Source: a virus. Taken from it: a DNA stretch of 64,000 bases. Below the pieces are notes generated by a model. The model saw nothing but the letters and a program-made list of their open reading frames with translations. It was not told the origin of the DNA and ran no database searches. The stretch lies in IMG/VR virus record IMGVR_UViG_3300022602_000029, positions 124,001 through 188,000 of that record, one strand, 5' to 3'. Position 1 is the stretch's first letter. Each line of letters begins with the position of its first letter. The position numbers and the translations under genes are program-made. Below are positions 35,301 through 44,762 of this stretch, in pieces.

Positions 35301-36947
35301 AACTTTAACACAGCTACTTTGGTAAACATAGCACAAAACGTAGTAGGTGGTATTGGTGTTAGTTCGCTAGTAGCAGGCACTGGAACAAATATCAGCGCAT
35401 CGAGCGGTACTGTTACTATTTGGACGACTGCTACAGGCGGAACATTTAATACATCAACATTAGTAGCCAACGCAGTAAATGCACAGATAGCGACTACAGC
35501 TACTAACTTCAATACCGCTACCTTGGTAGCTAATTCCGTTAATGCACAGATAGCGACTACAGCTACTAACTTCAACACAGCAACGCTGGTCAATATAGCA
35601 CAAAACGTAGTAGGTGGTATTGGTGTTAGTTCGTTAACTGCTGGTACAGGAACCGTAGTATCGGCTAGTTCAGGAAGTGTAACTATATGGATCAACACCG
35701 CTACATTGATGGCGACAGCCGTCACAGCTCTTAACGCTAGCGGAGTCAGCGCTACTACTACCAGCACACTAACCGCTGGTACATATACAGCCGTGTTAAG
35801 TTCAGCTACAGGAGTATTGAGTGTTCCGGGCACCATAGCAGGTACGGCTAACACCAGCACGGTACAGATACAGTCTACCTATAACAACAGCACAGGTACT
35901 TGGTCGTTTAACTACAATGGTACTACAGGTACAGTCACATTCCCAGATGGTACTGTTCAAACCACGGCCTACAGCACCGGTTCTTTGACCGTTAATACAG
36001 CCAGTTTCACTGGAGGTATAGTTAATATAGGCAGCGGAAGCAGTGGTGCTATATTCCAGACACTAGTAGGTGGTTCTTCGTTCGCTTTGTATTCGAGCAA
36101 TCTAGTACAGTCAGCACAAAACTACGCATTGGCTTATAATGGCGCTTCATTGAATCTCAATGCTCCAACTAGTGGCGGTATCTACAGCAGTATCAACAAT
36201 TCGATTATTACTACCTTAAACTCTACCGGACTGCAGATAAATTCTGCCACTGCTAGCACATCGACTACGACTGGTGCTTTACAGGTAACTGGTGGCGTTG
36301 GTGTCGGTGGTACTGTTACAGCCAGCAAGTTTGTTGGTGATGGGTCAAGTCTAACCAATATAACATTGAATCAGGCGGGAAATATTATTGGTACACAGAC
36401 GAACGTGACCCTAGTGGCTGGTACTTCGACATACCTATTTGACAATACCGGAACATTGACCATGCCTTACAATGGCGACATTGTGATGACAGGTACTAAT
36501 GCTAATATTATAGTAGGTGGCAATATAACAATGCCTAACCGTCCAGCGTTCCGTGTATATGGCAATAGTAACACAGGCATAAGTTCTACAACAACAATTA
36601 CCAGCAGTAATTTTACACTTGATTATCAACAAGGTTCGGCTCTAAATACATCAACTGGTATATTCACTGCTCCTGTTGCTGGCTTGTACATGGTAACTCT
36701 AGACATTAGAACCAACAGTAATACTAACGGCTCTATTGGACAAGGAATAGTTAGAAAAACTGTGGCCATAGGCGGTGCAACATCAACCCAAATCATGGTT
36801 GAGTTTGGTGCAAATACTACTATGAATCATGCGGGCGGTAGTACTATTGTTAAGATGGCATTAAATGATACTCTTCAAGTTATTGTTACTAGCGGAACAC
36901 TGAATTTTGACAGTAATGATAGTTGGGCAGTAGCCTTCATGGGATAA
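32394..36947 (+). CDS. Giant tail fibre with internal duplications
   Basis: 1517 residues, the longest protein here. The N-terminus (YVGENGHLFYDPTSRIIRIS then DGHTPGG) resembles the head of the 42376 product, so the two fibres share an attachment or scaffold domain. The long middle is Thr/Asn/Ser/Val-rich beta-helical or triple-stranded type, with repeats of FNTATLVANAVNAQIATT (residues ~930-1100; see repeat entry). The C-terminus (APVAGLYMVTLDIRTNSNTN then NMHAGGSTIVKMALND-like text) resembles a C1q/TNF-like head, commonly a receptor-binding tip. No S74 domain. Confidence 0.8.
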   Translation: MTIRKIASGQVNTTLANYVGENGHLFYDPTSRIIRISDGHTPGGVQFNFQFATTTTTGAVKIGSGIAVDSSGTISVDIAQLDIDIQALTTDVLPATNLAYNLGSPTKQWKSLYVGTSTIYLGGISLSVNTSTGQLIINNTSTAIYSAEDGTVVFPTGIVFNTASSIVLPIGGYITSVDGGSPSLVASQGNAAVISNASSFNQLYAWDNGVSIQTSANNSGTTFTTWAFNNNGSLTAPGNINWSTNYTIDGSSATNGIAMTTDRGTILFGNHPEVGGVTHFHIMKQNPEAVDLIFGDDSNNVTMLSGSGPGSGGVKVTTQDYYGTGNLYNWNFDSSGSLTVPGNISMPYQSWIDLNGDDTNWRIGMNLNAYSKSFATSTIDIVVGQGSVGPDGFSVGQTGGQSIFELNGYDRSAYFLGSVNISDTLNLQGNTSNINFANNVSIYSSSNGLIDISSGAADITVQNGVVSIVVNNQNAQSKTWIFDYSSATGATITFPDTSVQSTAWTGSTSTLVNGTWTAVLSNTGTLRVQNLQVLGTLTTINKESVTVETVGTLNFTDTTVQTTAWNTATTVYYNQIRNTPNFISSSSISVNTGSAITTGSLAYNPLTSVFTFNPTAPFNTATLVATAVTANSLGNGVISIANTSASTSTNTGALVVAGGAGINGNVNIGGAVLIGTNTNLYVNAQGLSPLGGGYFNVSPVQSKYPFNNIFGGVNTANTSVIQALSLGGTLIGTTITQYSYLMQNGGSWNPPANGIMNGGNSTYLFGLDQQPTWGNTATSAVGTPFGIYLNRIFLNAGPSSTGTVTNVYHIGINNINADAASSATITNVYGIYQANFAQSNNVSITNAYGFYGRQTTTGATATNWNLYMQGNAPNYMAGNLYIGTTAQSGGAILTVNGGVYVNGILTATTIAATSSITINGYAVSTATSFNTATLVANAVNAQIATTTTNFNTATLVANAVNAQIATTTTNFNTATLVNIAQNVVGGIGVSSLVAGTGTNISASSGTVTIWTTATGGTFNTSTLVANAVNAQIATTATNFNTATLVANSVNAQIATTATNFNTATLVNIAQNVVGGIGVSSLTAGTGTVVSASSGSVTIWINTATLMATAVTALNASGVSATTTSTLTAGTYTAVLSSATGVLSVPGTIAGTANTSTVQIQSTYNNSTGTWSFNYNGTTGTVTFPDGTVQTTAYSTGSLTVNTASFTGGIVNIGSGSSGAIFQTLVGGSSFALYSSNLVQSAQNYALAYNGASLNLNAPTSGGIYSSINNSIITTLNSTGLQINSATASTSTTTGALQVTGGVGVGGTVTASKFVGDGSSLTNITLNQAGNIIGTQTNVTLVAGTSTYLFDNTGTLTMPYNGDIVMTGTNANIIVGGNITMPNRPAFRVYGNSNTGISSTTTITSSNFTLDYQQGSALNTSTGIFTAPVAGLYMVTLDIRTNSNTNGSIGQGIVRKTVAIGGATSTQIMVEFGANTTMNHAGGSTIVKMALNDTLQVIVTSGTLNFDSNDSWAVAFMG
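35178..35695 (+). repeat. Nested coding duplication in the giant tail fibre
   Basis: A 63-base unit coding for about FNTATLVANAVNAQIATTTTN starts at 35178, 35241 and 35304, with near-identical DNA. The set plus its downstream VGGIGVSSLVAGTGT segment (35178-35444, 267 bases) is repeated with changes from 35445 to about 35695 (units at 35445, 35508, 35571). Two levels of duplication point to recombination or slippage altering fibre length. Confidence 0.85.
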
Positions 36948-36950
36948 CAT

Positions 36951-37454
36951 ATGGCAATTAAGAAACACGATTTAAAAAACTGGAAACCTGTTGATACAAC
37001 TAATCCATTAGCTAGTCTAGCATCTGAAATTAATGATAACTTAGCTGATATCGATGCTCGTCTTAATTCATTAGGTGTTGTGGGCAAAGGATTTGCATCA
37101 GGTTATGTAGATGCTGGACAGTTTGTTATATTAGACAATCTTAAGTTTAGTGTAACAACGGGCGGGCAAAGAGGTTTAAGTTGTGCTACGGTAACAGGTA
37201 CATCAATGCTCGCTATATCTGCCAGCTATGCTATGATTAACGGCGGTCGAGGTGGTGACGCAACAAACTGGGCATCAATGCCAATATACACAACAACTCC
37301 AAGTAGTTCGTGGTTTGGTTGGAGTTTTCCTAACGCGGGCGACGGTTCTACATATAACATACAAGAAGTTGCTACACAGCGTTTCTACAGAGTTACACTA
37401 ATGATTGGCCCGGGTTACACAAAGAACTTCATCAGCATTGAAAGATTAATATGA
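36951..37454 (+). CDS. Small virion-type protein
   Basis: 167 residues. The start (MAIKKHDLKNWKPVDTTNPL) then ASEINDNLADIDARLNSLG is a short coiled segment, followed by a beta-rich globular part (VILDNLKFSVTTGGQRGLSC and FYRVTLMIGPGYTKNFISIE). No family recognised. Overlap with the next gene by 4 bases and position among fibre genes suggest a fibre tip or chaperone. Confidence 0.6.
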   Translation: MAIKKHDLKNWKPVDTTNPLASLASEINDNLADIDARLNSLGVVGKGFASGYVDAGQFVILDNLKFSVTTGGQRGLSCATVTGTSMLAISASYAMINGGRGGDATNWASMPIYTTTPSSSWFGWSFPNAGDGSTYNIQEVATQRFYRVTLMIGPGYTKNFISIERLI

Positions 37455-38149
37455 TATTACAAGGTGTAACAGTAAAAGGAACATCAATAGTTGATTCTTA
37501 CATCACCACACAGAATCTGGCAATATGGATTGATGCCAATAACTCATCTAGCTATCCAGGTACAGGCACTACTATAACTGATTTATCTGGCAATGGTAGC
37601 ACACAGAATCTAGGTACAGCCGCCCAGTTTGTCACGGTTGGCGGAGCTAAATGCTTTGACTGTTCTGCTACTTATGGCATAGCAGCCGCATCAATAGGTC
37701 CTACTTTACCCACCACGGGCTTTACCTATATCGCCTGGGCTCGAATGATAGCCAGCTCAGCTACTTTTAGAACTTTATTTAGAGCTAGTCCCAACGATCA
37801 TCCCCTGCTGATTAATTCTGGAACTAACGATCTAGGCATGTGGGATAATAACGTCTCTACCTTTTATCCTAGCGGATATTCAGTAGCTAATTTGGCCAAT
37901 ACTTGGGTTCAATGGGCAGTTACCGGAGACAGCGCAGGCGAGAGTTTTTACATCAATGGACAGTATGTAGGGCAAGTTACTGCACAAACCGCCGCAGGCA
38001 ATAGCCACAATATTACAGGCAATGTAAGTGGTACTAGTGGCGCACAACCTTTCGGATACATCGCAAACACATTTTTGTACACCGCCAAATTGTCTCAAAT
38101 ACAGATACAGCAGAACTACGGTGCTTATAAAACACAGTTCGGGGTATAA
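37451..38149 (+). CDS. LamG/concanavalin-like lectin-fold protein
   Basis: 232 residues. LAIWIDANNSSSYPGTGTTI, FTYIAWARMIAS, WVQWAVTGDSAGESFYINGQ and YTAKLSQIQIQQNY follow the LamG (laminin-G-like) jelly-roll pattern used by many marine phages for carbohydrate or host-surface binding. The ATG overlaps the previous gene by 4 bases. A receptor-binding or decoration role on the tail is likely; the ligand is unknown. Confidence 0.7.
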   Translation: MILQGVTVKGTSIVDSYITTQNLAIWIDANNSSSYPGTGTTITDLSGNGSTQNLGTAAQFVTVGGAKCFDCSATYGIAAASIGPTLPTTGFTYIAWARMIASSATFRTLFRASPNDHPLLINSGTNDLGMWDNNVSTFYPSGYSVANLANTWVQWAVTGDSAGESFYINGQYVGQVTAQTAAGNSHNITGNVSGTSGAQPFGYIANTFLYTAKLSQIQIQQNYGAYKTQFGV

Positions 38150-38213
38150 TAACTCAGTAAATATATTTGAAAAACAATACAAAATATTTCATTTCCTAGG
38201 TCAAAAATAATAT

Positions 38214-39737
38214 ATGGCAATTTATACTCCGGGCACAATAATACAGGCCACTTATACTGCAACTGGTGTCCCACCTAGTGCTCCTATTTCTATAAAAACT
38301 TCATTTGTCAGCAATAGCCTAGCGGGCAGTTTACAGTTCACTGGTGGGGCTACAAGCCATAGCGCACCTTATCTAAGTCTAGTTCCGGGTATATCAATAG
38401 CAGGAGGCGCCTATACCGTAGAGGGATGGTTTCAACTGCCAAACTTTACACAGGCCTATGGTTTAATGGGAGCTAACGCATCTGCTGGTATGAGTTTATT
38501 TGTAGTTAGTAATACTGCTTTTACTACTGACAGTTATGGTGGTCTCGGCCAGAGGACCTATACCGTGCCTACTATGTTGCCCAATGTTTGGTATTATTTT
38601 GCTTTGACTCGAAATGCTGGCCAGACAGAAACACTTTTTATTGGATCAGCGACAAGTACCTTAGCCTATAAGGCCACAGGAGCCGCGGGAGGAACTAATG
38701 TTAACGGAGGACAGCAAACTAATACTTTGAACTATGGAGCTAACCCTACTAATGATATCGGTACCTATTATGGACAGGCTTGGCCTGGTTATCTGACAAA
38801 TATAAGAGCGACTGTTGGAACCAGTGTCTATGACCCGACACAACCTAGCATACCAGTTCCAAATGCTCCGCTGGCTGTGGTAACTAATACGCAGTATTTG
38901 ATGCTAGGCAGCTCAGTGACCGGTGATGCTAGCGGCACACAGACCGTTACTAATCACAGTGTAACCACATCGGCTCTTAAACCTTTATTAACTACAGTTA
39001 TTGGCAATCCAATGATGGTAGGTGCTGTAGGTACCTATACCGGATCATTGATAACTAGTGGACTCGTTTATAATCTGGACATGGTCAATTATTCGCCAAC
39101 GACATCTACTTGGACTGATACTGTTAACAGTTATAGTTTCCAGTTTTTTAATGGTAACGGGACAACCAGTCCAGGAGCTCCTCCAGTAACCAACACAGGA
39201 ACTAACCAAGCCTATTTTCTTACAACTAACACTTGGTGGGCCAAGTGTCAAAGTGGTGGCATAATGCCCAGTGCAGCCAGTTATACTAAGGGAGCAGTCA
39301 TACGTGGACTGAACACACCATCAGCTCCAATGGGCGCAGGATATTTGCAATGCAGTTTTGAAGCTAGAGATACTACATGGTTTAATAATGGACTTGCGAC
39401 ATTTGCCGCAGGTAATCACTATAACGGAGCATCCTACAGTGATGTCACACAGACTGTGGGATCAGAAAGCTCAAGTACTTGGTACTATGTGAGTGTGTCT
39501 TACGATACTGGTAACGGTTGGACGCTGTATGTAAACGGCCGTCTAGTGGGTACGTCTAGTACAAAATTGCCTTCGCAGGGCGGCACTACCCCAGTTATTG
39601 GTGCTACTCAAACTGTTCCAGGATTTAACGGTAATATTGCCGCGGCTCACGCATATAATAGGACTTTGACTCCAGTAGAACATTCAAACAATGCCTACTA
39701 TTGGCTGACTAGATACAATGGCCCTAACCCTGCTTGA
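38214..39737 (+). CDS. Tail protein with two LamG-like domains
   Basis: 507 residues with a short N-terminal strand part (MAIYTPGTIIQATYTATGVP) and two LamG-type domains. Domain 1 runs from about 60 to 230 (YTVEGWFQLPNFTQAYGLMG then VWYYFALTRNAGQTETLFIG), domain 2 from about 285 to 505 (YTKGAVIRGL and STWYYVSVSYDTGNGWTLYV then NGRLVGTSS, ending HAYNRTLTPVEHSNN). Several paralogous surface domains in a row are typical of host-range regions. A short GTAAATAT lies upstream but is a weak late box. Confidence 0.75.
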   Translation: MAIYTPGTIIQATYTATGVPPSAPISIKTSFVSNSLAGSLQFTGGATSHSAPYLSLVPGISIAGGAYTVEGWFQLPNFTQAYGLMGANASAGMSLFVVSNTAFTTDSYGGLGQRTYTVPTMLPNVWYYFALTRNAGQTETLFIGSATSTLAYKATGAAGGTNVNGGQQTNTLNYGANPTNDIGTYYGQAWPGYLTNIRATVGTSVYDPTQPSIPVPNAPLAVVTNTQYLMLGSSVTGDASGTQTVTNHSVTTSALKPLLTTVIGNPMMVGAVGTYTGSLITSGLVYNLDMVNYSPTTSTWTDTVNSYSFQFFNGNGTTSPGAPPVTNTGTNQAYFLTTNTWWAKCQSGGIMPSAASYTKGAVIRGLNTPSAPMGAGYLQCSFEARDTTWFNNGLATFAAGNHYNGASYSDVTQTVGSESSSTWYYVSVSYDTGNGWTLYVNGRLVGTSSTKLPSQGGTTPVIGATQTVPGFNGNIAAAHAYNRTLTPVEHSNNAYYWLTRYNGPNPA

Positions 39738-39767
39738 TTTGGACTTTAATCATTACTAGCCCAACTG

Positions 39768-39775
39768 CATAAATA
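39768..39775 (+). promoter_or_regulatory. Late-type promoter (CATAAATA)
   Basis: CATAAATA at 39768-39775 is followed by AAAATAACGAATTTAAGGAA and the ATG of the 749-residue structural gene at 39803, an arrangement like other late units here. Confidence 0.55.
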
Positions 39776-39802
39776 TAAAATAACGAATTTAAGGAATAAC
39801 TG

Positions 39803-42052
39803 ATGTCACGCAATCTAACTACGAACTATAGATATCAAGACGCTATGCCACAGCGTGTACGAGATGTACTAGGCAGACTAAAAGTATCTATTCATCAAAA
39901 TATATATGAAGCTGACTTCGAGTATGGCCCCCAACCTTTACGTTGGGAACAATATGTACAGACTTTCGATGGAGTCAGTGGAATCACAGCTATTCCTAGC
40001 AGCGGCGGTGTGCGTATGCGTGTAGGTACTACACTAGGTGATATTACCATACGTCAAAGCCGTCCTTATCACAGATATCAACCAGGTAAGACCATGTTCA
40101 TGGCTACCGGTCTAAACCTAGGAACTGCTCTTACAGGTAACCTACAACGAGTGGGATTCTTTGATGATTCAAACGGTGTGTTCTTTGAACAGGGAGTATC
40201 TACACCTGGTAATCCATTTGGTATGCACACAGTGGTACGCACTGACGTAGGCGGAACAGTTTATGAAACACGTACTCCTTTAGATCAATGGTCAGGAGAT
40301 CCGTCATTGATCAATAAGCTAGATTTTGCCAAGATACAGATGTTTTGGATAGAATATGGATGGTACGGTGCAGGTGCAACACGTTGGGGCTTCTGGCTAG
40401 ATGGTGAGCCATTCATCGCTCATCAGATTGGTTGGGGTAACTATCAGAATCCTTACAATCTAAATTCACAGACTACACCTTGGGCACGTACAGGTAACTT
40501 ACCAGTTCGCTATGAACAACGTAACACAGCAGGTACAGCAGTATTAAATGACATGTACCACTATGGCGTATCAGTTATCGTAGAAGGACGCACAGATGAC
40601 CAACGCGGATTTACCTACGCATATGGATTACCAAACACAGTACAGACCCGTGTCGTAGCACCAAGCACCAATAGATTTCCATTGTTGACCATACGCGGAC
40701 GTCAGCTAGGTACCCAGGAATATGGCACAGTATACGCTACCAGCGGCACCAATACCCCTATCACCAGCTTATCGAGTGCTACCACAGCATTCACTATCGT
40801 TAACGCTTCTACTATCAGCAATATCATAACAGTAAGCACGTTAACACAGGGAACTGTCCAAACTGGTATGCAGATACAGGGAACAGGTATGCCCTGGGGA
40901 GTCTCTGTAGTTACACAGCTTACCGCCAATAACAATCCTGCCGCTACTATCACTACAACTAACACAGTCGCAGTAGGATCTGGAACTATATTCTTGTCAA
41001 CATGGACAGGAGTAGCCACGGGGCAGCTGGTATCTGCTGCCGGCATACCTAACGGCACGTTCGTGGGAACCACAGCCAGTGGCGTGATCACTCTAGTAGA
41101 TAAGTTTGGTATCAGCGTATCGATCACACAGCAGATATCCAGTGCTACTACTGTAAGTTTCTATACGCCCGGAGTAGCCGGAACCTACCAGCTAAGCCAG
41201 ACACCGTCTTTGCTAGTTTATTCTACACAGACATCGGTACAGGGATTCGTACAGCAGTTTAATATCGCCAGTGCTAATCTTCCTGTAAACTATTATCAAG
41301 GACGTGTGGTATTTTTCCCCTATCTAGGTACACAGGGTAACGGAATGATGGCACGTATAACCGCTAATAGCAGTAGCACATTATATTGCGTAGATAACGT
41401 AGTTGGCCTACAACTGAGCGCACTACCTACTGTTGGTACCATAGCTACACCATCTATGACAGCCGGCACGATTGGCAACAATACATTCACTGTATCTAGC
41501 ATATCAGGCATAGTAGCAGGATTGGCAGTAAGTGGTACAGGTATATCCTCCGGAAGCCTAGTGACCTATGTTACCGGTACCACAGTTACAGTCAACCTAC
41601 CCTTATACAGTAATGTCAGCGGTAATGCTACTTTCGTACAGGGCTACTGCATAGGATTAGCCAATCGTGGACAGCTATTACCCAAGCGATTGATGGTCAG
41701 TTCTGATTATCGTTGTGTGGTTGAGCTGATCAGCGGAGGGACTACCAATCCAGTAGTTTTCAATGGACAGCAACCAAACTATGTTCCTATGTCACAAATC
41801 GGTAGTCCCAACTCATTCGCTGAACGAGATTATATATCTACAGCTACAGTGAACAACACCGGTGAGGTGGTATTTGCCTTTACACTAGCGGCTGGATCAG
41901 GATTACAAGATATCGATCTCAGCTACTTCTTCCCCTTATACAACAACATCCGCGGTAATCAGATCGATACGCTAACACTAGCGATCACCACGGTACCGGG
42001 TACGACTGCTACAGTAGGTGGACACTTGATTTGCCAGGAGGCTATGAGTTAA
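39803..42052 (+). CDS. Large virion structural protein
   Basis: 749 residues. The first ~300 (LTTNYRYQDAMPQRVRDVLG, YEADFEYGPQPLRWEQYVQT, WYGAGATRWGFWLDGEPF) form a dense beta-rich domain that I associate with structural proteins of marine T4-like phages, with no enzymatic motif. Residues ~310-620 are Thr/Ser-rich and hold three loose repeats of a GTGMPWGVSVV / AAGIPNGTFVG / GTGISSGSLV type. The end (FAFTLAAGSGLQDIDLSYFF) returns to the globular style. Has its own late box and AAGGAATAAC. Likely a tail or baseplate-attached adhesion protein. Confidence 0.75.
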   Translation: MSRNLTTNYRYQDAMPQRVRDVLGRLKVSIHQNIYEADFEYGPQPLRWEQYVQTFDGVSGITAIPSSGGVRMRVGTTLGDITIRQSRPYHRYQPGKTMFMATGLNLGTALTGNLQRVGFFDDSNGVFFEQGVSTPGNPFGMHTVVRTDVGGTVYETRTPLDQWSGDPSLINKLDFAKIQMFWIEYGWYGAGATRWGFWLDGEPFIAHQIGWGNYQNPYNLNSQTTPWARTGNLPVRYEQRNTAGTAVLNDMYHYGVSVIVEGRTDDQRGFTYAYGLPNTVQTRVVAPSTNRFPLLTIRGRQLGTQEYGTVYATSGTNTPITSLSSATTAFTIVNASTISNIITVSTLTQGTVQTGMQIQGTGMPWGVSVVTQLTANNNPAATITTTNTVAVGSGTIFLSTWTGVATGQLVSAAGIPNGTFVGTTASGVITLVDKFGISVSITQQISSATTVSFYTPGVAGTYQLSQTPSLLVYSTQTSVQGFVQQFNIASANLPVNYYQGRVVFFPYLGTQGNGMMARITANSSSTLYCVDNVVGLQLSALPTVGTIATPSMTAGTIGNNTFTVSSISGIVAGLAVSGTGISSGSLVTYVTGTTVTVNLPLYSNVSGNATFVQGYCIGLANRGQLLPKRLMVSSDYRCVVELISGGTTNPVVFNGQQPNYVPMSQIGSPNSFAERDYISTATVNNTGEVVFAFTLAAGSGLQDIDLSYFFPLYNNIRGNQIDTLTLAITTVPGTTATVGGHLICQEAMS

Positions 42053-42053
42053 T

Positions 42054-42365
42054 ATGAAAGCAAGCGAAATACTACGAGGACTAGCTGATCTACTATCTGG
42101 CCTTGAACTTAAATCAGCACAACCGGTAGAACAACCACAGCAGGGTGTGTCTCTGATACAGGTCACTGCCGATAACACAGATCACAGCGATGCCAACAAG
42201 TTCCTTCCTCCTCTGCAGGCTAAACTAGAGCTACTGAAAAAAGCTACTGGAGTAGAAAGCGTATACGATCAACAAGGTGACGATCTAGATCGCATGAAAC
42301 AGATGGCAGGTATACATCCTGTAGCACTCGACGCAGCCGGTGATTCTGAACCACTAGACATCTAA
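42054..42365 (+). CDS. Small phage protein with leader-like N-terminus
   Basis: 103 residues. MKASEILRGLADLLSGLELK resembles the short helical leaders seen on putative internal proteins here, without an obvious L-x-E cut. The middle is PVEQPQQGVSLIQVT and DANKFLPPLQAKLELLKKAT, a helical part; the tail is acidic. It starts two bases after the big structural gene and ends ten before the next fibre. A scaffold, chaperone or internal protein; no family recognised. Confidence 0.6.
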   Translation: MKASEILRGLADLLSGLELKSAQPVEQPQQGVSLIQVTADNTDHSDANKFLPPLQAKLELLKKATGVESVYDQQGDDLDRMKQMAGIHPVALDAAGDSEPLDI

Positions 42366-42375
42366 GGAGCTCTCG

Positions 42376-44718
42376 ATGGGAACTCCTATACAGAAGTTAT
42401 TTACAGATAGAAAAAACGCAAATGGTTCTACCTACGTAGGTGAGATAAATCGCCTGTGGTATGATCCACAAACAGGGTTCCGTGTCAGCGATGGAGTCAC
42501 TCCAGGAGGACAACCTGCCGTAGTGGCAGTCTCTACTGCTAGCATCGGGGATCTAGTCATTACTGGTTCCACTATCTCAACAATCAATACTAACGAACCT
42601 CTCAATTTGAATAGCAACGGTACTGGTACTGTTAGTGTGTCTGGGGCTTTTAACGTAAGAACACCGACAGGTATATTAGTCATGGAGGTGCCTCAGAATG
42701 GATTTGTTAATTTCTATGCCGCACAACAAAATGTAAGTGATACAGCATTTGAGATCATTGGTAGTGCTGATGGCGCAAGTTTTCATCCAACTAACACGGG
42801 TGTTATGCTCCAGGTAACTGGTAATCCAGGTGTTAGCAGTCGTATATATAATGATAGCGAAGGTAGCTACCCAGTTTATACTGGTCGTAGATATAATGGT
42901 ACCGCCAGTAGTCCTTCGGCAGTACAGGACGGTGAAGATATAGTTCGATATGGCGGAGCTGCTTACAATGGCTCCGTGTTACCGTCATTGGGTAATGCTC
43001 GTATGACATACAATGCCATCGGCGCACAAACTCCTTCAAACGGCGGTAGTTCAATAACATTCTTTACTACTCCTGTTAATAATGCCACTAGTGCTATCGC
43101 ACCGGTCATGACCTTGACCAATAGTGTGATCACTGTGGCCGCCAATTTTGTGCCCAGCATGGACGTGGCTTATGATCTTGGTATGCCATCTAGTAGATGG
43201 CGTACCATATATGTAGGTACTGGATCGGTATATATTCAAGATGCTATATTGGGAACTAACGCTGAAATCACAGTTAGTAATGGTGTTATGCAGATCAACG
43301 GTGCTAACCAACTACAGGTTGGACAGTTAAAGTTCATCAATAACACTATTGAATCTACCTCTACTAACATCAATATTCAGTTGGGCTATGCAGGAGATTC
43401 GGGTAACTTTACCATTAATCGCTCGATGGTATTGTCCAACGCAGGCGGATTGACATTCTCAGATGGTACCACACAGACCACAGCGGCCATCCCGTTGACC
43501 ACCAAAGGAATCAGTTTAGGGGTAGCCACACTAGGAGTAGATGGCAAGCTGTTGTCTACTCAGATTCCCACAAGTTTGACCAGTGCTGTGACATTTGCTG
43601 GTGGATGGAACGCCAGCACAAACTCTCCCTATTTAACTAACAATACTAGCACGTATACGACAGGCACAGAATTCGTAATTACAGTCGGCGGTACGCAGAA
43701 TTTAGGCGGAGGCAGTGTATATTATTCAACTGGCTCGTTTATTCTCTATGGTGGCGGAGTTTGGAACTACAGCCCACAGATTTCAAACTTTACCAGCATA
43801 ACTGGCACTAACCACATCAGTGTCAATTCACCAACTGGCGCTATACAGGTCACCAGTGATGCTACCAGTGGTAATACTCCATTAACAATAGTATCAAGAG
43901 ATAGTAGTGGAAACTTCCAAGCAAATACCATAACTGCTAACCTATCAGGAAATGTCACCGGTAACGTTACCGGGTCTTTAACGGGCAATGCACAGACAGC
44001 AAATAAATTAAGTTCAGCGGTCAGTATCAATGGAGTGAGCTTCGACGGATCCACGAACATTCAAGTCAATAATACAGCTACACTGACATTTGGTACAGGT
44101 ATCAATGGCGGTAGTTATAATGGATCGACTCCTGTAACTATCACTTTGAATACAGCTACCTTGATGGCTAATGCTTTAAACGCAAGTAATGCAAGTAATA
44201 TAACTGGCGGATATGTTAGCAGTATTACCGCAGGTACAAGCACAGCGATTTCAACAGGAACTGGAGCTATTACTATATGGAATACATATTCACTACCTGT
44301 AGCAACTACATCAACCTTGGGTGGTGTTGAAGTTGATGGGACAACTATATCAGTTAATGGTAGCGGAGTTATTAGCTCATTACAATCTTTAACAACAAGT
44401 TCAACTAGTGCTACGGCTATTACAGTACCTCTTAATGGTCCAGGTATGTTTATATACAACCCAAGCACTAATGGTAACTCAACTATAACATTGGCTAATT
44501 TTACACCAGGTCGTATTGTTCGTATGTTTATCACTCCAAATGGCGGTAGCAATACACAACAATTTATTTTTAATAACGTGCCGGCTGGGCAAACAAGTAT
44601 TGGAAAAAACAACCCTGTATTACAACATCCTGGCGGATATAGTATGATATTAGCTGAAATATATTGTACATCGTCGGCAGTAGGCGGAGTTTACATTAAC
44701 TTCGCGGGCGCACAATAA
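42376..44718 (+). CDS. Tail fibre protein
   Basis: 780 residues. The N-terminus (YVGEINRLWYDPQTGFRVSD then GVTPGGQ) matches the start of the giant fibre at 32394, evidence of shared ancestry. The rest is Thr/Asn/Ser/Gly-rich with FSDGTTQTTAAIPLTTKGIS and QIPTSLTSAVTFAGGWNAST, motifs frequent in phage fibres that bear fused modules, and a C-terminal globular domain (GRIVRMFITPNGGSNTQQFI ... IYCTSSAVGGVYINFAG). The protein has no enzymatic motif. AGGAGCTCTCG precedes the ATG. Confidence 0.8.
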   Translation: MGTPIQKLFTDRKNANGSTYVGEINRLWYDPQTGFRVSDGVTPGGQPAVVAVSTASIGDLVITGSTISTINTNEPLNLNSNGTGTVSVSGAFNVRTPTGILVMEVPQNGFVNFYAAQQNVSDTAFEIIGSADGASFHPTNTGVMLQVTGNPGVSSRIYNDSEGSYPVYTGRRYNGTASSPSAVQDGEDIVRYGGAAYNGSVLPSLGNARMTYNAIGAQTPSNGGSSITFFTTPVNNATSAIAPVMTLTNSVITVAANFVPSMDVAYDLGMPSSRWRTIYVGTGSVYIQDAILGTNAEITVSNGVMQINGANQLQVGQLKFINNTIESTSTNINIQLGYAGDSGNFTINRSMVLSNAGGLTFSDGTTQTTAAIPLTTKGISLGVATLGVDGKLLSTQIPTSLTSAVTFAGGWNASTNSPYLTNNTSTYTTGTEFVITVGGTQNLGGGSVYYSTGSFILYGGGVWNYSPQISNFTSITGTNHISVNSPTGAIQVTSDATSGNTPLTIVSRDSSGNFQANTITANLSGNVTGNVTGSLTGNAQTANKLSSAVSINGVSFDGSTNIQVNNTATLTFGTGINGGSYNGSTPVTITLNTATLMANALNASNASNITGGYVSSITAGTSTAISTGTGAITIWNTYSLPVATTSTLGGVEVDGTTISVNGSGVISSLQSLTTSSTSATAITVPLNGPGMFIYNPSTNGNSTITLANFTPGRIVRMFITPNGGSNTQQFIFNNVPAGQTSIGKNNPVLQHPGGYSMILAEIYCTSSAVGGVYINFAGAQ

Positions 44719-44730
44719 TCAATCTCGAAT

Positions 44731-44738
44731 AATAAATA
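44731..44738 (+). promoter_or_regulatory. Late-type promoter (AATAAATA)
   Basis: AATAAATA at 44731-44738 lies 24 bases before the secreted nuclease start, with TTTAAGGAAG as ribosome-binding site. Confidence 0.45.
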
Positions 44739-44762
44739 ATATACCAACTTTAAGGAAGTAAA

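Noticed and set aside
35178-35695. Possible CRISPR or mobile repeat
   Set aside because: Repeats are in-frame coding units of a fibre, without unique spacers or terminal inverted ends.
35015-35860. 281-residue open frame on the minus strand
   Set aside because: It is the complement of the repetitive giant fibre gene; repeats and low-complexity Thr/Ala codons keep the other strand open. Its sequence is Val/Ala/Pro repeats with no start signal.
44115-44612. 165-residue open frame on the minus strand
   Set aside because: Same reason: shadow of the 42376 fibre, with no promoter or ribosome-binding site.
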